A DNA stretch of 64,000 nucleotides from NCBI GenBank assembly GCA_951813545.1, contig OX638352.1:682001-746000 (forward strand). Direction: 5' to 3'. The DNA is from an uncultured Poribacteria bacterium (lineage in GTDB: Bacteria; Poribacteria; WGA-4E; WGA-3G). Position 1 is the stretch's first letter, and every line of letters begins with the position of its first letter. Position numbers and translations under genes: made by a program. The notes under the pieces are model-generated. The model did no database searches. It was not told the origin of the DNA and saw only the letters and a program-made list of their open reading frames with translations. This document shows positions 8,189-17,579 of this stretch, in pieces.

Positions 8189-9490
8189 ATGAAAGCAATT
8201 TTGACTGTGGCAATGGTGATAGGTTCATCAATCACTTCTGTGAACGCAGATACACCTGCAGAAAAACCTAACGAAGGTCTGATGACGGAACAGCATGAGA
8301 AAAATATTGAAATCTGCACGCAAAATTTGGTTGCAATTGGCAAGGCGATTGAAGCCTATAAGAAAGAACACGGTGATTTTCCAGAATGGCTTTCAGACCT
8401 TCATCCGAAACATTTGGCAGATGCGAACACCTTGATCTGTCCTACGGATGAAGAGGGTGGCAAGACCATCTTTTCCCTGAACACAGATCCGAAAATGCCG
8501 GTGAGTTATGGGTACCAGTTTCACCCTGAATACCGAAAGGAGAAAAGTGCACAACGCGAGATATATGGGGATGTCATGCCGCTTGTCCGTTGCCGACATC
8601 ACACGAACGAAGATTTTGATTGTTTGAACCTGAGTTTCTCTTCAAAGATTTACAAGTCATCCCATGTTTGGGAATCCACACCGGAAGATCTCTACGGTAG
8701 CCACGAAGCGGCGATCACTGCTCTTGAGGATGCCCTTGCGCGACACCCAGATAACCGGCGTTTCTTTGAAGTCCATCCACAGCTTATCAGACTCTATACT
8801 AAAGTAGGAAATGAACAATCTGCAAATGCCCTTATAGAACGTCTCAAGTCAGACGCAACAAAAGACCTTGATGGTTATCGAATGCTATTCGATGTGCTTG
8901 TGATGACCGAGCGATATGAGGAAATGCTTGAGATTTTTAAGGCGGCTGAACAGCAGCACCCGGATGCCGAACCCATCCTCTGGCGACTCGCCTATATTTA
9001 TAAAAAATTAGGCAATACTGAACTCGCTGAAGTTTATGATCGCAAGGCTGATCCGAAATATGAATTGTGGGGAAAATCGGTGCCTGACTTTTCCGCAACC
9101 GATCTCGACGGGAATCCGATCTCATTGCAAGACTATCACGGAAAAGTCGTTTTGCTCGATTTTTGGGCGGTTTGGTGTGGCTTCTGCATTGATGAAATGC
9201 CGGATCTCAAAAGAGTTTACGACACCTATAAAGAGCAAGGATTTGATATCATCGGAGTCAGTCTTGATGATACGGAAAAGGAGCTGCGGGACTACATTAA
9301 AGAGAACGACATCCAATGGCGGCAAATTTTCGATGGTGAAGATTCTCTTGTCCGGCAATACGGTATCCGTGGTATTCCAGCACCATGGCTTATTGATAGA
9401 GATGGCAAATTAATTTCGCATAAAGCCAGAGGTGAAGATTTAGAAGGGCTTGTGGTGGAAGCCCTCAAGAATAAACCGGAAGACCGATAG
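8189..9490 (+). CDS. secreted TlpA-like thioredoxin with TPRs
   Basis: This 433-residue protein resembles the outer part of the preceding BlaR1-like protein without the protease. It has a signal peptide (MKAILTVAMVIGSSIT...), the prepilin-like segment with CPTDEEGG and RCRHH, TPR-like repeats, and a TlpA domain from about residue 293 with the active site WCGFC (Cys330, Cys333). The RBS is AAGGAGA. It should act in the periplasm as a thiol-disulfide oxidoreductase, with the TPRs binding a client. It probably arose by duplication from the sensor gene and may be co-regulated with it. Confidence 0.85.
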   Translation: MKAILTVAMVIGSSITSVNADTPAEKPNEGLMTEQHEKNIEICTQNLVAIGKAIEAYKKEHGDFPEWLSDLHPKHLADANTLICPTDEEGGKTIFSLNTDPKMPVSYGYQFHPEYRKEKSAQREIYGDVMPLVRCRHHTNEDFDCLNLSFSSKIYKSSHVWESTPEDLYGSHEAAITALEDALARHPDNRRFFEVHPQLIRLYTKVGNEQSANALIERLKSDATKDLDGYRMLFDVLVMTERYEEMLEIFKAAEQQHPDAEPILWRLAYIYKKLGNTELAEVYDRKADPKYELWGKSVPDFSATDLDGNPISLQDYHGKVVLLDFWAVWCGFCIDEMPDLKRVYDTYKEQGFDIIGVSLDDTEKELRDYIKENDIQWRQIFDGEDSLVRQYGIRGIPAPWLIDRDGKLISHKARGEDLEGLVVEALKNKPEDR

Positions 9491-9538
9491 CCATATTTAC
9501 CGAAAAGGCGCGGCTCCAACCACGCCTATAACTCTCCA

Positions 9539-9659
9539 TTATAGTAAAACCCGTAATTACCTACACACAAACACAAGAGCGAGGATACAATCCTCGCCAG
9601 CGGCGGTGGGGTGCTTGTTCCCTGACGAACTGTAAACATATTTTCGGATTTCACTATAA
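9539..9659. repeat. MITE-like repeat family 1, copy A
   Basis: This 121-base element has terminal inverted repeats (TTATAGTAAA... / ...TTTCACTATAA) and a central perfect hairpin, GCGAGGAT-ACA-ATCCTCGC. It has no ORF. Near-identical copies lie at 11277-11397 and 60843-60962. Confidence 0.75.
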
Positions 9660-9689
9660 AGCCAGACTTCCAACTATGGTAGATTTTAT

Positions 9690-9740
9690 AATTACTTAGA
9701 CATTCTAAAGAGGCGAGGATACAATCCTCGCCAGCGGTGG
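9690..9740. repeat. partial family 1 repeat
   Basis: TATAATTACTTAGAC and the full hairpin GGCGAGGAT-ACA-ATCCTCGCC (9712-9732) match the left and middle of family 1. The right half is missing. With copy A it accounts for most of the 450-base gap before the next gene; the rest shows nothing recognisable. Confidence 0.55.
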
Positions 9741-9939
9741 TGGAGGTTTTCGCTTCTATTGAAATTGCCTCGCAGTGAGAGTTAATTCTATAATTCACCA
9801 TAAAAGACCTGTTGGAAAAGAATAACCGATTGATTTTGTTGAACAATGGATTATATTATTTTCCAAGTTTTCGCGAAACTCCAATGTATGAAGCACACAA
9901 GACTGGACAGTCCGCCAAACAAAAAGAGGAGCGTACCAA

Positions 9940-11258
9940 ATGAAAACAATTTTGACTATGACAATAATGCTCGGTTTACTGATAACTTTTGCAGATGCAC
10001 ATCCACTTGGAGAAAAACGCAACGGAGGTATGATAACGGAACAGGAAGAAAAAACTTCAAACTGTGCACACAAAATTTGGTTGCGATTGGCAAGGCGGTT
10101 GAAGCCTATAAGAAAGAACACGGTGATTTTCCAGATTGGCTCTCAAATCTTCATCCGAAATATTTGCCAGATACGGACATCTTGCTTTGTCCAACAGACA
10201 AGTTGGGTGGCAAGCCAATTTTTAAACGCAACGCAGACCCGAAGATGCCCGTGAGTTATAGCTACTACTTCCACCCTGAAAATCGAGCGGGGATAAAAGA
10301 AGACCGTTTCGTGTATAGCGATGTCATACCGCTTGTCGGATGTCGACACCACCTGTTCAATGAAGACAGAGAATGTCTATACTTGAGTTTTTCCTTGAAT
10401 GTTTACGAGTCACATATTAATTGGGATTACGCGCCGGAACATACGTACGGTAGCCCCGAAGCCGCTATTACTACCTTTGAAAACGCACTTGCGCGATACC
10501 CGGATGATCGGCAGTTCTTTAAGCTCTACCCACTACTTCTTGCACTCTACACCAAGGTCGGAAACGAACAATCCGCAGATGCCATAATTGAGCGTCTCAA
10601 GTCAGCAGGCATGATACCAGACGATAAGGGTTACTACTCAGTGCGAGATATACTTGAGGAGTCGGGACTCTATGAGGAAATGCTTGAGATTTTCAAGGCA
10701 GCTGAGCAGCGGCAGCCGGACGCGGAAATTATCCTTGGGAGACTTGCCTACATTTATAAAAAATTGGGAAATACTGAACTCGCCGAAGTTTATCATCGGA
10801 AGACCGATCCCAAATATGAATTGTGGGGAAAACCTGTGCCCGACTTTTCTGCGACGGACCTTGATGGGAATCCGATTTCGCTTCAGGAGTATCGTGGGAA
10901 AGTTGTCTTGCTCGACTTTTGGGGAGTCTGGTGTGGCTTCTGCATTGACGAAATGCCCAATCTCAAAAAAGTCTACGCTACCTATAAGGAGCAGGGATTT
11001 GACATCATCGGGGTCAGTCTTGACGATGAGGAACCGAAACTGCGGGACTACATTAAGGAGAACGATATCCAGTGGCGGCAGATTTACAGTGGCAAAAGGT
11101 GGGAGGAGGATCCACTTGCACAGCAGTTTAAAATTACGGGTGTTCCATCACAGTGGCTTATTGATAGAAATGGCAAATTAATCACGCATAAAGCCAGAGG
11201 AGAAAAGTTAGAAGGTCTCGTCGTGGAAGCACTCAAGGATAAACCCGAGAACCAATAG
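9940..11258 (+). pseudogene. TlpA-like thioredoxin paralogue with a one-base frameshift
   Basis: This is the third member of the TlpA tandem. The signal peptide (MKTILTMTIMLGLLITFADA, RBS AGAGGAG) is in one frame, and the remainder, which aligns with the 8189 gene from KLCTQNLVAIGKA onward, is in another. They join if one A is added to the run of six at 10049-10054, where the paralogue reads EKN. The TlpA domain is intact, with WCGFC near 10929. The long frame opening at 9846 lacks a signal peptide and is probably fortuitous upstream of the joint. It may be a recent inactivation, transcriptional slippage, or an assembly error in the A-run. Confidence 0.7.
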
Positions 11259-11276
11259 GACCTTCACTAAATCTTT

Positions 11277-11397
11277 TTATAGTAAATCCCGTAATTATCT
11301 ACACGCTAACGAAAGGGCGAGGATACAATCCTCGCCAACGGACATGGGGTGTTTGTTCACTGACGAACTGTAAACATATTTTCGGATTTTACTATAA
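11277..11397. repeat. MITE-like repeat family 1, copy B
   Basis: This 121-base copy has terminal arms TTATAGTAAA / TTTACTATAA that match over ten bases and the hairpin GGCGAGGAT-ACA-ATCCTCGCC. It sits immediately downstream of the frameshifted TlpA gene. Confidence 0.75.
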
Positions 11398-11437
11398 TCC
11401 CCTAAATCCCCCTTATCAGGGCGACTTTAAGAGGAAA

Positions 11438-11450
11438 TGCGTAAGTCCTA
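11438..11450. repeat. solo right end of the 1093-bp IS type
   Basis: TGCGTAAGTCCTA is identical to the right terminal repeat of the elements at 35356 and 60963. No transposase is adjacent. It lies 20 bases before the selenoprotein N-like gene and may be the scar of an excised or deleted copy. Confidence 0.45.
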
Positions 11451-11470
11451 TAACAATAGGAGTGGAGATA

Positions 11471-13354
11471 ATGACAGACCTTCGTACTGTGCTAAGCACT
11501 TCAGCAACAGTCGCAGTGCAAGCACGTTGGGATCCAATCGAGAATACAGCGAATAACCTGCCTTGGGCAACAGAAGAAAAGTTTAATCGATCCAAAACAC
11601 AATGGTCAGAACCGATAGATATGACATGGAAACAATGGCTAAAGTTATTCAATCCCGGACCTGCGCAGCCATTGAAACACTACAGCACAGCGGATTTCCA
11701 AGTCTTTCTTCCACCATCAACCGCTAACGTCGGCGATGTCTGGGACTTGGATCCGGAGCGGATTCTCCCCTTTTTCCACCAGTTTCACCCAGGCGCGACA
11801 ATGAATCTCGGATATGGTGGAAACGGAGCGAAAGCCTGCTTACGGGCACTTTCGCCTGAATATGCCGATATCGTCTTCCGAATCCACGCGCGCTTCATAC
11901 TGGACGCGTCCATTGGTGCCTATTTGAGACCAGCACAATTTGCTGGACATCTAATAATTAATCGCAGCAACGGAACGATTTGCCAATTCACACTATCACT
12001 TCCTTCCCGCAACAGCAATGTAGATATGGGTGCTTTTAGAACTCACGATATAGGGTTTGTGCCTCGCATGGAGCTCTGTAGTTTATCAGAGCCTCAGCCA
12101 AAGTCGATTGATTGGGAAACCGCTATTACTGAGGAAGAGATTCGGAAGAAGTTTGAGAATTCGCTTTACAAGTTCACTGAAATTGAGTGGACTCCTATTG
12201 AAAATGCGGTTGAACTCGCGAAAGCACTGAATCGCCCAATTCATGCGGTACTTTTATTCGGTGTACTCGACGATGAATCCTGCTGAGGGTCGGGTAAATC
12301 TTTGAGAGCGGGTCCGCTCTCCTCACCGAAAATTATCCAATTGCTCAACACGCACTTTGTGAACGTTTGGGTCTTGCTCAGGGATGTGCCCGAGCTGCAG
12401 GCAGGTGCCAAAGGCGCAGCAGCCGCTGCCTTGGCAACGAAACTCCGACAACATTACACCGATTCCGTAGACATCCTGACATTGACCCCCGACTTGGAAG
12501 TGCTCGGACACCTACACAATATGAGTCTGTTTCATCCGTATTATCTGCCTCGCAGTAAGCGGATACCTCGATATTTAGAGATGTTAAAGTCATCTGCGGG
12601 TGTGGAAGTTACGGCACAAAAGCTGAGTGAAACTTTCAACGAGGCAAACATTGAAAAATCTATCGCCGATTTGGAAGCGCGGCTTCAGCAACACCCAGAT
12701 AATGAAAGTTTTTTTTATATCTACCGCATACTTATCCGTCTCTATATTGAAGCTGGACGGGAAAAGGATATAGATCAACTTATTGAGCGTTTCAAAATTG
12801 GCAACTCTAAAACCTTTCTTGCCCAGATCTATGAAGAATTAGGCAACACCGAAATCGCAATGGAATACCGCAGCAAGGTTACGCCTCCGTTGGCGTTGCT
12901 TGGAAAATCTGTGCCCGATTTTTCCGCAACAGATCTTGATGGCAAGCCGATCTCGCTGCAGCAATATCGCGGGAAAGTCGTTTTGCTCGATTTCTGGGCA
13001 GTCTGGAACAGTTTCTGCATCAGTGATATACTGAATGTCAAAAAGATTTATGACACCTATAAAGATGAGGGATTTGAGGTCATTGGGGTTAGCCTCGACA
13101 CTGATGAAACGAAGCTGCGAAACTACCTCAAGGAAAATGACATCCCTTGGCGGCAGATTTACAGTGGTCAAGAACGACAATGTCCACTTGTGAAACAGCA
13201 TAATGTTAAATCTATTCCAGCACGGTGGCTTATCGACAGAGACGGCAAGTTAATCGCCCATGAAGCCAACCATAAGTTGATGTCCCGCAAAGGCAGAGAG
13301 GCAAGTTTAGAGCGGTTAGTCGCAAAAGCAGTGGCGGATAAATCCAAAAACTAA
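11471..13354 (+). CDS. selenoprotein N-like protein fused to TPR and TlpA domains (UGA = selenocysteine)
   Basis: Read through one in-frame TGA at 12284-12286, this is a 627-residue protein. Residues 1 to about 370 align throughout with vertebrate selenoprotein N: ADIVFRIHARF, QFAGH, NVDMGAF, GFVPRMEL, then RPIHAVLLFGVLDDESC-U-GSG and a following SSPKIIQLLN. Human SELENON has SCUGSGR at the same place, so U272 is the expected redox centre. TPR-like repeats and a TlpA domain (about 475-610) follow; its active site reads WNSFC, so the first Cys is lost (Asn513, Cys516). The ATG at 11471 has AGGAG eight bases upstream; a GTG at 11462 is the alternative. No signal peptide is evident. Ordinary gene calling would split it at the TGA. 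The downstream half has no RBS of its own and shares the frame. Confidence 0.92.
12284..12321 (+). promoter_or_regulatory. bacterial SECIS-like hairpin
   Basis: The UGA (12284-12286) is followed after 17 bases by a 7-bp stem, GAGAGCG (12304-12310) with CGCTCTC (12315-12321), closed by the loop GGTC. The loop begins 24 bases after the UGA and has G at its first two positions, as in bacterial SECIS elements recognised by SelB. The stem lies in coding sequence, as bacterial SECIS elements do. Confidence 0.8.
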
Positions 13355-13551
13355 TACTTATCCACCTTCAAATTATGTTATGCGGGCTGCTTTCGTTTGT
13401 AGTAGGAAAACCATTCATTGCCCGTTCGGAACGGTCGGACGTGCGATAATGCAGATCGCATTTGGACGGGTACACCGCAAAATCTTGCCAGCAAGAAGAA
13501 GAGTCAGGAATCGGAGTGTTTTGGCGTGTGAAAGGTTTGTGCTGGGAATCC

Positions 13552-13572
13552 GGTGCGGTTGCAAACCGCGCC
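13552..13572. repeat. hairpin of repeat family 2
   Basis: GGTGCGGTT (13552-13560) and AACCGCGCC (13564-13572) form a 9-bp stem with one G-U pair and loop GCA. Related GCGGTT / AACCGC arms occur in the family 2 repeats near 54975. Confidence 0.5.
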
Positions 13573-13646
13573 ATAACTGTCAATTTAGGGGTTTTTCGCG
13601 GTATTTTATAGGAATGTTCCTACAAATGCTGCAGAAACACCCTAGC

Positions 13647-13674
13647 AAAAACCCCCTACGGGGCTTGGGTTTTT
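13647..13674 (+). terminator. terminator-like stem
   Basis: AAAAACCC (13647-13654) pairs with GGGTTTTT (13667-13674). CCCC-CTAC-GGGG-type pairing is an alternative inside, and T residues follow. It could end the selenoprotein transcript, but its neighbours are repeats, so it may simply be one. Confidence 0.4.
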
Positions 13675-13776
13675 TGACCACATGCTGCTATAAACATGCT
13701 GAAGAAACACCCTAGCAAATAAACCCTACGGGATTCAAGAGGGTTTTGAACGCTTCAAGGTTTCTGTGTAAAACTC

Positions 13777-13841
13777 GGTGCCCCTTCCCAGTAACGGGTG
13801 GGGATTTTCTTCGTTGGAAACCGCACCTACCGGGTCTGGGG
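13777..13841. repeat. repeat family 2 copy
   Basis: This copy opens with GGTGCCCCTTCCCAGTAACG and closes with ACCGCACCTACCGGGTCTGG. Copies recur at 18831-18884 and 54951-55112. Confidence 0.6.
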
Positions 13842-13961
13842 TAAAAATTAGAGCGAAGAATGGAGAATTGAATGATTCTATAATCACATAGAAAAAAGTG
13901 GATTTTGCATTCCGAGTTATGTTATCATAAGCGGAACATATATTCCGTATTGAGGTGATAA

Positions 13962-14783
13962 ATGAAACTCGGTGTATCCACTTACTCTTATTGGCATTTC
14001 AAACCTGAACGTGTCCCGATTGAACACGTCATTGAAGAAGCCGCACGACTCGAACTTGATGGCATTGAAATCCTACATCAGCAGATGGCATCGGAAGCGA
14101 ATCCGTATCTTCAGAAATTGAAACGGCACGCTTTCATCCATGGACTCGATCTGTACGCACTTTCCATCCATCAAGGCTTCGTCTCACCAGACGCGGCGAC
14201 GCGACAAAAAAACATCAATCACACCATCCATTGTATCCGATTAGCACACGAGCTCGGTATCCCGTCAATTCGTCTCAACTCAGGACGATGGGGTACCGTC
14301 CCGTCCTTCAATGAACTGATGAAAACCGAAGGACAAGAACCGACACTCCCAGGACACACAGAAGATGAGGCGTTTGAATGGGTCATCGCATCCATAGAAA
14401 AATGTCTCCCAGATGCTGAGAAATACGGTGTCGTCCTCGGACTCGAAAACCACTGGGGATTGACATGCGCGCCTGAAGGCGTCAATCGTATCGTTTCCGC
14501 CATTGATTCAGAATGGTTGAAGGTGACAATGGACTGTGGCAACTTCCTCTCAGATCCATACCAAAAATTGACACAGATTGCCGATGAGGCGGTGCTTGTT
14601 CACGCCAAAACCTATTATGGCGGTGGTGAATGGTACACATTGGATTTGGATTATGCTAAAATAGGCAATATTCTAAAAAATGTCGGATTTCACGGATACA
14701 TATCCATTGAATTTGAAGGGAAGGCAGATGCACATATCGGGGTTCCGCAGAGCGTGGCGATGCTTCGCGATGCGCTCTCCTGA
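13962..14783 (+). CDS. sugar phosphate isomerase/epimerase-like TIM barrel protein
   Basis: This 273-residue protein belongs to the xylose-isomerase-like TIM barrel (AP endonuclease 2) superfamily. It opens with KLGVSTYSYW, has DGIEILHQ at the end of strand 2, the metal-site region LENHWGLT, then MDCGNF, VHAKTYY and a final YISIEFEG. These enzymes bind a divalent metal and isomerise or epimerise sugars or keto acids; the substrate cannot be told from sequence. The start has GAGGTGAT as RBS. It probably forms an operon with the PIG-L deacetylase gene 39 bases downstream, which fits carbohydrate breakdown. Confidence 0.85.
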   Translation: MKLGVSTYSYWHFKPERVPIEHVIEEAARLELDGIEILHQQMASEANPYLQKLKRHAFIHGLDLYALSIHQGFVSPDAATRQKNINHTIHCIRLAHELGIPSIRLNSGRWGTVPSFNELMKTEGQEPTLPGHTEDEAFEWVIASIEKCLPDAEKYGVVLGLENHWGLTCAPEGVNRIVSAIDSEWLKVTMDCGNFLSDPYQKLTQIADEAVLVHAKTYYGGGEWYTLDLDYAKIGNILKNVGFHGYISIEFEGKADAHIGVPQSVAMLRDALS

Positions 14784-14822
14784 TAGAAAGGTACTAAACC
14801 GATAGAATTGGAGAATTTTCTA

Positions 14823-17513
14823 ATGTTCAGAAAAATTGTAATACCAATTTTGGCTTTCGCACTGCTCGGAACGATAGGGGGAAACACAGCTATGGCAGAC
14901 ACCGGAGAAATGGCGGGAGCAACGAACGCTTCGGAAGCTTGGCGCGCCTTGCAACGCCTACAGACAACTGCCACCGTCTTACACACTGTCGCGCACCCCG
15001 ATGATGAAAACGGTGCGTTGTTGACATGGCTCAGCCGCGCACGTGGCATCAGAACAGGATTATACTCAACCACACGGGGTGAAGGGGGCGCGAACCTCAT
15101 TGGGTCCGAATTATTCGACGCGCTCGGTATCGTCCGAACCGAGGAACACCTCGCCTCTGTCCGCTACTACGGTATAGACCTCTTTTTCAGCAGTGCTGTT
15201 GATTTCGGTTATTCCAAACGACTTGATGAAACCTTGGAAAAATGGGACTACCAGATGCTTCTCGAAGATATGGTTCGCCTCATCCGTCTCTACCGCCCCG
15301 ATGTCATCATCTCTCGATTTCAAGGGAATCGTCAAGATGGACATGGACACCACCAGGCATCCGGCGTTGTGACTTTGGAGGCATTCCGTGTCGCAGGCGA
15401 TGCAAATCGGTTCCCGGAACACCTTTCCGAAGGACTACACCCGTGGCAACCGAAGAAACTCTATATCTCACGCTCCAGATGGCGACGCAGCAACGATACC
15501 GGTGATGCGCCCGTTCTAAAAATCGATACAGGCGAATATAACGCCTTGTTGGGGCTCTCATACTCTCAGATTGCACGCCAAGGACTTAGCTACCAACGTT
15601 CACAAGGTGCCGGACAGACACGTGCCTCTACGGGTTCTTCGATTGCGGAATTGCGATTAGTAGACACAACCCTATCCGAGCAACCAAAGACTGAAAACAC
15701 TTTATTTGATGGACTCGACACAACGATTTCAGGCATGGCGAAACTCGCCAACATGCCTGCTCTGAACACAGAGTTTGCGCAACTGCAGGACAGTGTTGAT
15801 GCCGCCATCCGCGATTACGATGCCCGTCAGCCTTGGGCAATTGTCCCTCATCTCGTAAGCGGGTTAAGGATAACTCGCGGTTTAATCGAAAAGATACAGG
15901 ATGCGAACATCAATAACAGTGATCAATCACATCTTCTCTTTCTGCTTAGGAACAAAGAACAGGAATTTATGACCGCTGCGAACGCCGCGCTTGGCGTGTC
16001 GCTGGAAGTGCTTGTTCAACCTGCGGGAGAACGTTCACTTGATACCTTTACTGTCGCAATTCCTGGGCAAAAGTTTTCAATCGGAATTCGGATGGTGAAT
16101 CCAGCACCGGTTGCTGCTGAATTCGTCAATGCCTGGCTCGATACTCCTGAAAGCTGGAACGCGCATCAAATGCAAAGAGACGCGGATGCGAAAGAGATGA
16201 CCCCTATAGAGACGAATAAACCGGTTTCTATGGCATTCGAGGTGGAGGTGCCACAAAACGCCGAGTACACGCAACCCTATTGGTCGCGTGCGTCTGAATA
16301 CCATGATGCAGTCTATACACTCAATCATCCAGAGTCCCGTTTTCTACCTTTCTCACCGCCTGAGGTTCACGGCGTTGTAACCTACCGCGTGGACGGTGTG
16401 GACTTTACAGTGACGCAGCCAGCCCAAACGCGCTCGATTAACAGACCGTGGGGAGAAAGACGGCGTTTGCTAACGGTCGCGCCCGCTATTAGTCTATCTG
16501 TCTCGCCGCATATCGGTGTTATTCCAATCTCCAAATCCACGATGACAGGTGGGAAAACGACCTTTATCACAACAGTGGAGATGCTAAATAATGTAAAGGG
16601 TGAATCGGAAGGGACACTTTCGCTCAAACTTCCCGACAGGTGGCAAGCGTCGCCGGAAAGCGCGCCTTTCGCTTTCACACATGAAGGTGCAAGCAAGACA
16701 TTCACTTTTCAGGTATCCGCTGAGGATGTGGAAGTCGGTAATGCATACACAATTCAGGCGGTCGCTACATATAACGGCGAAGAATACACCACCGGCTATC
16801 AGATAATTGATCATCCAGACCTTGAACCGCGTCACCTGTATCGCCCTGCCACGATGACGCTTCACAGCATCTCGCTTGAACTTCCAGAGAAAATGAGCGT
16901 TGGGTACATCATGGGTGTCGGCGATAAAGTCCCAGAGGCTCTGGAACAGATTGGGATCGATGTAGAGATGTTAGACAGAGAAGAACTCCGCACCGGCGAT
17001 TTGAACCGATTTGATACGATTCTCGTCGGCATCCGAGCATACGCCGTGCGACGGGATCTTGTCGCCTACAACAGCAGACTTCTCGATTACGTGCATAAAG
17101 GTGGCAACCTCATCGTCCAATATCAGACCCCGGAATTCGATGCAGCCCCCTTCGGTCCGTATCCTTATACAATGGGTAGACGACCGGAAGAAGTCTCCGA
17201 AGAGGATTCACAGGTAACGATTTTGATGCCTGACCACCCAATCTTCCGCTATCCGCATCAAATTACAGAGGCGGATTTCGATGGGTGGGTTGAGGAGCGC
17301 GGTTCCAAATTCCTTACTGAATGGGACACAAATTATCAGGCGCTCCTCACATGCAACGACCGTGAGCAGGAGCCGCAACACGGCGGATTCCTCTATGCGG
17401 AATATGGACAAGGCACCTACACCTACGCCGCTTATGCCTTTTATCGGCAACTCCCAGCAGGCGTAGCGGGAGCATACCGCCTTTTCATCAACATGCTAAC
17501 CCTTGGCCAGTAG
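14823..17513 (+). CDS. secreted PIG-L (LmbE)-family deacetylase with C-terminal ThuA/GATase-like region
   Basis: This 896-residue exported protein has a signal peptide (MFRKIVIPILAFALLG...) and an N-terminal PIG-L domain with AHPDDE (58-62) and HGHH (174-177), the zinc-binding residues that de-N-acetylate sugar conjugates. The middle looks like beta-sandwich (NEW3-like) modules. The last 220 residues resemble the class I glutamine-amidotransferase-like fold (DTILVGIRAYAVR, then VHKGGNLIVQYQTPEF). The ATG at 14823 has GGAG upstream and is preferred to the TTG at 14808. Together with the sugar isomerase-like gene it suggests use of N-acetylated glycans; the substrate is inferred only. Confidence 0.88.
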   Translation: MFRKIVIPILAFALLGTIGGNTAMADTGEMAGATNASEAWRALQRLQTTATVLHTVAHPDDENGALLTWLSRARGIRTGLYSTTRGEGGANLIGSELFDALGIVRTEEHLASVRYYGIDLFFSSAVDFGYSKRLDETLEKWDYQMLLEDMVRLIRLYRPDVIISRFQGNRQDGHGHHQASGVVTLEAFRVAGDANRFPEHLSEGLHPWQPKKLYISRSRWRRSNDTGDAPVLKIDTGEYNALLGLSYSQIARQGLSYQRSQGAGQTRASTGSSIAELRLVDTTLSEQPKTENTLFDGLDTTISGMAKLANMPALNTEFAQLQDSVDAAIRDYDARQPWAIVPHLVSGLRITRGLIEKIQDANINNSDQSHLLFLLRNKEQEFMTAANAALGVSLEVLVQPAGERSLDTFTVAIPGQKFSIGIRMVNPAPVAAEFVNAWLDTPESWNAHQMQRDADAKEMTPIETNKPVSMAFEVEVPQNAEYTQPYWSRASEYHDAVYTLNHPESRFLPFSPPEVHGVVTYRVDGVDFTVTQPAQTRSINRPWGERRRLLTVAPAISLSVSPHIGVIPISKSTMTGGKTTFITTVEMLNNVKGESEGTLSLKLPDRWQASPESAPFAFTHEGASKTFTFQVSAEDVEVGNAYTIQAVATYNGEEYTTGYQIIDHPDLEPRHLYRPATMTLHSISLELPEKMSVGYIMGVGDKVPEALEQIGIDVEMLDREELRTGDLNRFDTILVGIRAYAVRRDLVAYNSRLLDYVHKGGNLIVQYQTPEFDAAPFGPYPYTMGRRPEEVSEEDSQVTILMPDHPIFRYPHQITEADFDGWVEERGSKFLTEWDTNYQALLTCNDREQEPQHGGFLYAEYGQGTYTYAAYAFYRQLPAGVAGAYRLFINMLTLGQ

Positions 17514-17579
17514 AGGGTTTTTGCTTGGGGTCTTTGATAGGGTATTTCTGCGGATTTCTTCAAGGTCACCTCGTCCCTA

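Larger units (their letters stand above)
13355..13961. other. 600-base gap filled with small repeats
   Basis: I see no convincing gene here. It holds a GC-rich hairpin (13552-13572), a direct repeat pair ATGCTG-AGAAACACCCTAG (13626-13649 and 13696-13719), a terminator-like stem (13647-13674), a family 2 repeat (13777-13841), and a small dyad CGGAA-N6-TTCCG (13932-13947) just before the next gene. Confidence 0.6.

Noticed and set aside
9846..10060. Upstream extension of the third TlpA gene from ATG 9846
   Set aside because: It has no signal peptide and no similarity to paralogues; the proper signal peptide is in the other frame from 9940.
9526..10121. Minus-strand ORFs across the family 1 repeats
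   Set aside because: They are open only because the repeats lack stops; the hairpin arms explain the sequence.
12302..13354. Separate gene starting at TTG 12302
   Set aside because: It has no RBS, is in the same frame as the upstream ORF and completes the selenoprotein N motif when the TGA is read as selenocysteine.
13380..13715. ORF of 111 codons
   Set aside because: It runs through repeat and hairpin sequence, lacks an RBS and has no protein-like pattern.
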